From Odontocerum albicorne (taxonomy: Eukaryota > Arthropoda > Insecta > Trichoptera > Odontoceridae): a stretch of DNA of 64,000 bases. The translations under genes and the position numbers were made by a program. The notes under the pieces are model-generated. The model was not told the origin of the DNA and made no database searches. It saw only the letters and a list, made by a program, of their open reading frames with translations. The DNA lies in the NCBI GenBank assembly GCA_949825065.1, contig OX463859.1, positions 31,265,847-31,329,846 on the forward strand, written 5' to 3'. Shown here piece after piece: positions 50,201 to 53,200 of this stretch. Every line of letters starts with the position of its first letter. Position 1 is the first letter of the stretch.

Positions 50201-53200
50201 TCCTATGTTTTCGCTTTACCTAATATATGATTTGTCTCTTCCACATCCATACACCTCGTACATCTCCTATGTTTTCGCTTTACCTAATATATGATTTGTC
50301 TCTTCCACATCCATGCACCTCGTACATCTCCTATGTTTTCGCTTTACCTAATACATGATTTGTCTCTTCCACATCCATACACCTCGTACATCTCCTATGT
50401 TTTCGCTTTACCTAATATATGATTTGTCTCTTCCACATCCATACACCTCGTACATCTCCTATGTTTTCGCTTTACCTAATATATGATTTGTCTCTTCCAC
50501 ATCCATACACCTCGTACATCTCCTATGTTTTCGCTTTACCTAATATATGATTTGTCTCTTCCACATCCATACACCTCGTACATCTCCTATGTTTTCGCTT
50601 TACCTAATATATGATTTGTCTCTTCCACATCCATACACCTCGTACATCTCCTATGTTTTCGCTTTACCTAATATATGATTTGTCTCTTCCACATCCATAC
50701 ACCTCGTACATCTCCTATGTTTTCGCTTTACCTAATATATGATTTGTCTCTTCCACATCCATACACCTCGTACATCTCCTATGTTTGTTAACTTTCTCCG
50801 TTTCCTTCTTTCAAAATATCGTTTGTTTGATCTAACAATACTTTCCTTGGTCTTCCTCTACCACACCTTCCACTGATATCTGGATTATACACTTGTTTGT
50901 CTTTCTTCATTTATTCGTAGTAAATTGAAATTAATTTAATCGTTAAACAATCTTTGTAATAAACATAATATAGTCCTCTGCTAAATATGTTTCCCGTTCA
51001 AAAGCCATCCTTTTGTCGCCTACCTTCTTCTCTCACTCTCTCCTGTACCTATTGCAATTAGAAAAAATGTATATTAGACATCATTTAGTTCAACTTCACC
51101 TGACGAGGAAGGCGGAGGTTATTGAAACTGGTAGTGAACTCAAATAAAACAGTGATGAATACAAAATAAAATGAACTAGTGTTTTATTAAAAAATACAAT
51201 ATGACGATTTATGTCAATAAAACAAAGTGCTTAACAATATCAAAAGAGTCACTCAGATGCAAACTGATCATCGATGACGTACCCATCGACCAAATCATGC
51301 GATTCACTTACCTAGGTGTAGAGATCTTCAGCAACAGTGGCCTATATAGTGAAGGACGAGCACAAACTAATAAAGCGACACCTTTGGCTGGCTGCCTTCA
51401 GGACACTATAGTATATGGAGAAACAAACGCATGCTAACCGAAAGTAAGGTCAGGATATATAAGACATGCGTCCGCCCCATCATGACATATGGGATAGAAG
51501 TGAGAGCCGATACCAACAGGACAAAAAACCTTCCCAGAGTGAACAAAAATGAGAACCCTACGCTCCATCGCAGGCAGAACTCTTAGAGATCGGATCAGAA
51601 ATAAGACAATAAGATCTGTCTGTGGTGTTGAAGATCTAGTGAGGGGGGGAAGAAGCAGAAGGCGCTTCTGGAGGGATCATGTGAACCGCATGGAGGATAT
51701 AAGACTGGCAAAAATTGCTAAGACTGAAAACCCTAACAGCAGGAGATTACTAGGAAGGCCGCCGAAAAGGCGGAAGGACAGGTGGACATCATCATCCCAG
51801 GACAGCCCACCGTCACAAACAGGTCATACGACCTAAACCAAGAGGAAGAAGAAAAAGAAGTGTTTTATTTATTTTATTAAAAATGTATAAATATGACATG
51901 ACAAAGTGAAACAAACGTCTTTTCTAAGATTCAAGAAATAAACTTAATGATTGCTCAAGATCTTATTACGCTCAATCAAGTTTCTACAATTTAGTCTTTG
52001 TTGCAGAGTGCGCAACTTCGATAAACGTAATTTATCTTTGAAAGTCAGATTAGCGAGACATCTTGGATCTTTTATTGCTTGTCTGAATTCTTTCAAGACG
52101 TTTAACCGGTTCACTGCCACGAGCGCATTGACGCGCTCTCCGATTCAGTGCTCGCCAGGCCGGCCATACAAAATGAACGCGTAAACGCGCTCTCCTTTGA
52201 GTTTGTCGCAAGCTCATATCAAATCCAATTGTAATAATTTATAAATTGTAACACATAGTGACATCTATTGGGATGGTCAAGAAATACACATCTTTCTAAA
52301 AGCACCATCTTTCTAAAAGCTTTCACTGACAGTCAATACGTGTCTCTGATACAGGGTTACCGACTACAGTTTTTTGCGTCGTAATTGCGATGATTTATAA
52401 TGACTTAGTTTGTAGTTTTGTTCAATGGTTGATTTTTAACTTTTGTGCGTTATTTTTGTTAATTTTTCAAAGTATTTATTTACAAAGTGTGTTTTCATGT
52501 ATTCTTTGGTTAACGGCAGCTCAAACGCCCCACGGTGTATATATTTAGTAAGTTTTCATAATATCCTTTATATCTGTATACAAAAAATATAATTTTTTTA
52601 GGTTTTATTATTGTTGAAAAAATCACGGCCTGCTGGGTACGACCATACTAATAATTTCCGGCACTTAAAGGGTTAATGTCCTTTATTAAATAAGGGTTCC
52701 ATATTTGGTAAAAAAAATGCCAGCAAAGGTCTAACATAGGTTTTATAGATTAATAAAAACATTTGTGATGTCGTCTGACCGAAAGCTTTCTTTATAATTC
52801 AGAAAAGTGTATTGACTCTTTTTACAATATCCGTGATGTGTTGGTTCCATTTCAGGTCATTAGACATCGTAATTCTTGGATCCTTTTGAGTAGTGACAGG
52901 TTTAATGTTGAAATTGTTGCATCTGTATGCAATTTGAGGGTTATTTTTGAAATTTAATTTCAGTCAAAAACACACAAGTAACTGGATTTTTAACTGTATA
53001 ATGTGACAATTTTTAAATATTCATTCTTTCTTTTTTTTTTTAGCCCGTGTTTCTGAGAGTTCTCCTTCAAAGTGACAAAGGTACAGTCCAGTGTTGCATG
53101 CAAGACGAACCGTTTCAGTTCTGCTACTCCCACCCTTCAAACGCCATCCCCGATAGCTGCTTCCGTAGCTCGCACAGCCTCATCAAGTGTCTCTCTAAGG

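Noticed and set aside
47392..50786. CRISPR-like regularly spaced array
   Set aside because: Units are contiguous and identical throughout with no unique spacers, in an insect genome; it is a minisatellite.
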